From contig QMVM01000083.1 of NCBI GenBank assembly GCA_003661105.1, positions 1 through 8,388 on the forward strand: a stretch of 8,388 bases of DNA, given 5' to 3'. This document shows positions 5,699 to 8,388 of the stretch, in pieces. The stretch's first letter is position 1, and every line of letters starts with the position of its first letter. Below the pieces are notes generated by a model. That model saw only the letters and a program-made list of their open reading frames with translations, had not been told where the DNA came from and did not search any database. The translations under genes were made by a program, and so were the position numbers. This stretch comes from Methanosarcinales archaeon (lineage in GTDB: Archaea; Halobacteriota; Methanosarcinia; Methanosarcinales; Methanogasteraceae).

Positions 5699-5710
5699 GT
5701 AAATACATCT
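5699..5710 (+). promoter_or_regulatory. Probable promoter of the COG2426 membrane-protein gene
   Basis: GTAAATACAT, preceded by an A-rich stretch (AAAAG) that could serve as the BRE, is centred about 26-27 nt before the ATG at 5730. No Shine-Dalgarno sequence precedes the ATG, so a leaderless transcript is likely. The 101-nt gap 5629-5729 therefore appears to carry two divergent promoters. Confidence 0.45.
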
Positions 5711-5729
5711 GCCCGCCAATATATTAGAT

Positions 5730-6227
5730 ATGATCGATGCCATCGCCAGACTCTTTGAATCAATACCACCATCGGTTGCGACCATGCTCATGGCGGCGCT
5801 GCCGGTTGGCGAACTTAGGGTAGCAATCCCGGTAGCAATCGGGGTCTACGGCATGGATCCATTGACTGCATACGTCCTTTCAGTGATCGGGAATATGCTG
5901 CCGGTCGTGCCACTTTTACTCTTTCTCGAATCGGTATCAAATTACCTGCGGCGGTGGGTCTTCTGGGATGTCTTCTTCAACTGGCTATTTACGCGCACAT
6001 ACCGCCGGCACAACGGACAATTTGAGAAATACGGAACCATCGCGCTTCTCCTCTTCGTGGCGATTCCCCTGCCGGTCACAGGCGCATGGACCGGATGCGC
6101 GGCGGCATTCGTATTCGGGATACAGTTCAAACACGCGTTTCTCGCCATCCTCGGAGGCGTCGTGCTTGCCGGAATCCTCGTTACGAGCGTCGTACTCGGC
6201 GGGGTGGGAATCCTCGATCTACTGTAA
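5730..6227 (+). CDS. COG2426-type small integral membrane protein (putative small multidrug export family)
   Basis: A 165-residue, strongly hydrophobic protein. Predicted membrane segments lie at about 15-37, 44-67, 103-130 and 135-162, with a positively charged stretch at 71-100 between the second and third. Two signatures typical of the COG2426 / Sm_multidrug_ex family are visible: PVGELRVAIPVAI (25-37) and IPLPVTGAWTG (112-122). The family name suggests multidrug export, but transport function is poorly established, so the substrate is unknown. It starts at 5730, divergent from the ACT-nurA unit, and is followed by purD 75 nt downstream, which seems to have its own TATA box. Confidence 0.87.
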   Translation: MIDAIARLFESIPPSVATMLMAALPVGELRVAIPVAIGVYGMDPLTAYVLSVIGNMLPVVPLLLFLESVSNYLRRWVFWDVFFNWLFTRTYRRHNGQFEKYGTIALLLFVAIPLPVTGAWTGCAAAFVFGIQFKHAFLAILGGVVLAGILVTSVVLGGVGILDLL

Positions 6228-6272
6228 GGGATTGCCACGAATTCCGCCCCCCCCTCCTGCCTGCCACAACTC

Positions 6273-6280
6273 TTTAGTAA
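6273..6280 (+). promoter_or_regulatory. Probable TATA box of purD
   Basis: TTTAGTAA is centred about 26-27 nt before the purD ATG at 6303, and no Shine-Dalgarno sequence lies just before that ATG. The same spacing is seen at the two upstream promoters. A run of eight C bases (6247-6254) lies about 20 nt upstream of it. Confidence 0.45.
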
Positions 6281-6302
6281 CCAGTCTCGCATAGTCCCAC
6301 TC

Positions 6303-7604
6303 ATGAAGATACTACTCATCGGCAGTGGCGGCAGAGAGCATGTGATCGCAGAGGCTATCGCACGCAGCAGACGCGACCCGGAGCTCTATGCAGTGATGAG
6401 CAGAAAGAATCCTGGCACCGCGGGATTGTGCAAGGAGTTCCTCATCGCAGACGAGAGCGTGGACTCAGTCCTCCCGTACGCGAGATCGAAGGGGATCGAT
6501 GTCGCAGTGATCGGTCCTGAAGCACCGCTTGCGCTCGGGCTTGCCGATGCGCTCGAAGACGAAGGCATCCCGTGTCTCGGACCGCGGCTTGCTCCGGCGC
6601 AGATCGAACTTGACAAGGCGTGGGCCCGGATGTTCATGCGGAGGCACGGGATTAGCGGGTGTCCCGCGTTTGAGGTCTTCGAGGCGGGCGATTTCGAGGG
6701 TGCACATGCGTTTATCGAGAAACTCGGCGATGTCGCTGTAAAGCCAACCGGTCTTACAGGCGGAAAGGGTGTCAAGGTGATGGGCGATCACTTCGAGATT
6801 AAGGGTGCGAAAGAGTACACATCAGAACTTCTACGCACCGGATCTGTCGTTATCGAGGAGAATTTGAAGGGCGAGGAGTTTACCGTGCAGGCATTTTCAG
6901 ATGGAAAGACGCTTGCGTTTGCGCCTGCTGTACAGGATCACAAACGCGCTTACGACGGAGATAAGGGACCGAATACCGGCGGCATGGGTTCTTACACGGA
7001 CGCGGGGAATATCCTTCCGTTTATGCGCGAAGCGGATTACGAAGAAGCCAAGGCGATCATGCGCGATACTATAAAAAGTATCAAAGAGGATGTCGGCGCG
7101 TACAAAGGCATACTGTACGGTCAGTTCATGATAACAGCGAAAGGGATTAAGGTAATTGAGTTTAACGCACGGTTCGGCGATCCCGAGGTGATGAACATTC
7201 TCCCGCTGCTCCGCACCGATTTTGTAGACATCCTCTCAGCGGTTGCAGATGAGACGCTTTTCGATCTGAATGTCGAATTTACACGCCTTGCAACCGTCTG
7301 CAAGTATGCGGTTCCAGCAGGTTATCCTGAAAATCCTGTAAAAGACACTGTTGTCGAGATAGGTGATATCGGAGATGCCACGTTCTTCTATTCGAGTGTG
7401 TATGAGCAGGACGGGGTCGTATACACCACAGGATCACGCGCGATTGCCGTTGTCGGGGCTTCTCAGACTATAGCAGAGGCAGAGAAGATCGCATCTCACG
7501 GACTTGCCGGAATACACGGCGATCTGGTTGCGAGATCCGATATCGGGACTGCGGCACTGATCGATAAGCGGATCCGGCACGCAGCAGAAATGCGCGGTTC
7601 ATGA
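6303..7604 (+). CDS. purD: Phosphoribosylamine-glycine ligase (GAR synthetase)
   Basis: A 433-residue cytosolic ATP-grasp enzyme. It joins glycine to 5-phosphoribosylamine with ATP to make glycinamide ribonucleotide, the second step of de novo purine synthesis. The N-terminal domain begins MKILLIGSGGREH (GSGGREH at 7-13, phosphoribosylamine site). The ATP-grasp part shows VKPTGLTGGKGV (146-157), DHKRAYDGDKGPNTGGMG (212-229, family signature) and EFNARFGDPE (286-295, metal-binding Glu/Asn). The C-terminal domain follows from about 325. The length is normal for a stand-alone PurD. The ATG at 6303 matches the conserved N-terminus. Other purine genes are not in the window. The lysE-type gene 35 nt downstream is probably co-transcribed. 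Confidence 0.98.
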   Translation: MKILLIGSGGREHVIAEAIARSRRDPELYAVMSRKNPGTAGLCKEFLIADESVDSVLPYARSKGIDVAVIGPEAPLALGLADALEDEGIPCLGPRLAPAQIELDKAWARMFMRRHGISGCPAFEVFEAGDFEGAHAFIEKLGDVAVKPTGLTGGKGVKVMGDHFEIKGAKEYTSELLRTGSVVIEENLKGEEFTVQAFSDGKTLAFAPAVQDHKRAYDGDKGPNTGGMGSYTDAGNILPFMREADYEEAKAIMRDTIKSIKEDVGAYKGILYGQFMITAKGIKVIEFNARFGDPEVMNILPLLRTDFVDILSAVADETLFDLNVEFTRLATVCKYAVPAGYPENPVKDTVVEIGDIGDATFFYSSVYEQDGVVYTTGSRAIAVVGASQTIAEAEKIASHGLAGIHGDLVARSDIGTAALIDKRIRHAAEMRGS

Positions 7605-7630
7605 TATTGAGGTGTTAACATTCTCAAGAC

Positions 7631-7634
7631 GGAG
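7631..7634 (+). promoter_or_regulatory. Ribosome-binding site deciding the lysE-type start
   Basis: GGAG ends 5 nt before the ATG at 7640, supporting that start. The upstream purD appears leaderless, so this fits a downstream gene in an operon that needs its own site for translation initiation. Confidence 0.65.
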
Positions 7635-7639
7635 CATCG

Positions 7640-8254
7640 ATGTCTTCGACATTAATCGAGTTCCTTGCATTCGGGTTTTTAATCGGACTCACAGGCGCTA
7701 CCGTGCCGGGACCCATGCTCTTTGCAACGATCGATGCATCGCTCCGGCGGGGCTGGACTGCCGGTCCCGAGATCGTGCTTGGACATGCGCTTGTAGAGGT
7801 CGTGATCTGCGCCCTGATCTTTATCGGGTTTACGATCGCAACTGACACGATCTGCTGGTTCGTATCGATAGCGGGAGGCGGGGCTCTTGTAGTTTTTGGG
7901 ATGATGACCATCAACTCATCGAAAGATGCGACGTTTGCGGTGGGTGGGGGCAATGCAGGGGGCGCAGTAGCGGCAGGCGTTCTGACCTCGGTTTCAAACC
8001 CCTACTTTCTTTTCTGGTGGCTCACCGCCGGAAACGGTCTGGTCATGGACGGGCTTGCGATCAGTATTACTGCCGCCGTGCTCTTCGTTACCGGGCACTG
8101 GATCGCTGATCTGACATGGTACACTCTCGTTTCGGTATCGTCAAGCAGGGGGCGGCGGGTGATGTCTGACCGCACCTATAAGCGGATGCTTGTCGGCTGC
8201 GGCATCTTTCTCATCTGCTTCGGGATGTACTATCTGGCAGGGGTGTTTGTGTGA
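7640..8254 (+). CDS. LysE-family transporter (putative amino-acid exporter)
   Basis: A 204-residue membrane protein with about six hydrophobic segments (approximately 5-31, 46-68, 72-92, 107-130, 137-165 and 182-203). Family hallmarks are the PGP motif (23-25) at the end of the first segment, GHALVE (48-53), SNPYFLFWW (119-127) and HWIADLTWY (153-161). LysE/RhtB-type proteins export amino acids or similar small molecules across the cytoplasmic membrane; the substrate cannot be told here. A glycine-rich loop (102-108) lies between the third and fourth segments. The gene follows purD by 35 nt with a good GGAG site and is likely in the same transcript. Confidence 0.9.
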   Translation: MSSTLIEFLAFGFLIGLTGATVPGPMLFATIDASLRRGWTAGPEIVLGHALVEVVICALIFIGFTIATDTICWFVSIAGGGALVVFGMMTINSSKDATFAVGGGNAGGAVAAGVLTSVSNPYFLFWWLTAGNGLVMDGLAISITAAVLFVTGHWIADLTWYTLVSVSSSRGRRVMSDRTYKRMLVGCGIFLICFGMYYLAGVFV

Positions 8255-8272
8255 GATCGTGCTCGTGGAGAA

Positions 8273-8283
8273 TTTTTAATTTG
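8273..8283 (+). terminator. Possible T-rich terminator after lysE-type gene
   Basis: TTTTTAATTTG begins 19 nt past the stop codon. Archaeal RNA polymerase terminates at T-rich stretches without needing a hairpin, so this is a plausible end of the purD-lysE transcript. A weak GGTTG/CAACC stem follows (8292-8313). Confidence 0.4.
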
Positions 8284-8329
8284 TTCTGGTCGGTTGAAAA
8301 CATGACGCCAACCCGGCAAATACAAATAT

Positions 8330-8388
8330 GATTAGATGGGTGTAATCAGTGAAATCTGTGTTAATCTGTGGCTAAAACAGTATCAGCC
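8330..8388. repeat. Palindromic dispersed repeat, copy 2 (cut by the window end)
   Basis: Starting with GATTAGAT, this copy has the left arm ATCTGTGTTAATCTGTGGCT (8354-8373), identical to the copy 1 arm except at one base. It continues through an 11-nt loop into AGCC (8385-8388), the first bases of the expected right arm, where the window stops. Orientation is the same as copy 1 at 3718. It lies 75 bp past the lysE-type stop codon. Confidence 0.8.

Noticed and set aside
5629..5772. An N-terminal extension of 48 residues of the ACT-domain protein, starting at 5772
   Set aside because: It would overlap the divergent membrane-protein gene (5730), has no ACT homology, and would place the TATA box inside the coding sequence. 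The start at 5628 matches the family N-terminus.
6247..6254. A phase-variable poly-C tract controlling purD
   Set aside because: Eight C bases near a promoter could slip, but purD is a housekeeping gene and a single tract gives no evidence of variation.
7612..7845. A 77-residue open frame starting before the lysE-type gene
   Set aside because: It overlaps the LysE coding frame out of phase and has no motif, while the ATG at 7640 has a proper GGAG site and clear family homology.

Overview
The window looks like a piece of an archaeal chromosome, most likely euryarchaeal and close to the methanogen/ANME-type Methanomicrobia. The evidence is a CDC48/VAT-type double AAA+ ATPase, a NurA-family nuclease, a tRNA-Trp whose intron carries a box C/D guide RNA, tRNA genes without encoded CCA, and TATA boxes 26-28 nt upstream of several start codons, a spacing that predicts leaderless mRNAs. 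The exact lineage cannot be fixed from sequence reading alone.

Layout. Bases 1-597 hold no intact gene. They contain a decayed HEPN-domain gene (about 136-549, + strand) with several frameshifts, then a perfect 9-bp palindrome. Bases 598-3063 (minus) encode the CDC48-type ATPase, which has an unusual insertion of about 90 residues in the first ATPase domain. Bases 3064-3311 are non-coding and carry the cdc48 promoter. Bases 3312-3570 (minus) are a tandem tRNA-Val(UAC)/tRNA-Trp(CCA) pair separated by only 2 nt. The tRNA-Trp has a 109-nt intron that is itself a box C/D sRNA able to guide 2'-O-methylation of C34 and C39 of its own precursor. Bases 3571-3828 are non-coding and include one copy of a palindromic dispersed repeat. 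Bases 3829-5628 (minus) are a two-gene unit: an ACT-domain protein followed by a NurA-family nuclease. Divergent from it, 5730-6227 (+) encodes a small COG2426-type membrane protein. Then come purD (6303-7604) and a LysE-family exporter (7640-8254). A second copy of the repeat starts at 8330 and is cut by the window end.

Functionally this is mostly housekeeping: protein remodelling (CDC48), translation (tRNAs and their modification guide), DNA end processing (NurA), amino-acid sensing or metabolism (ACT), purine synthesis (PurD) and membrane export. First genes of transcription units (ACT gene, COG2426 gene, purD, possibly cdc48) have a TATA box where a leaderless transcript would be expected, whereas the second genes (nurA, lysE) have Shine-Dalgarno-like sequences. 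The items most worth a second look are the CDC48 insertion, the self-guiding tRNA-Trp intron with a C39 target, the 'CC' spacer between the two tRNAs, and the palindromic repeat.
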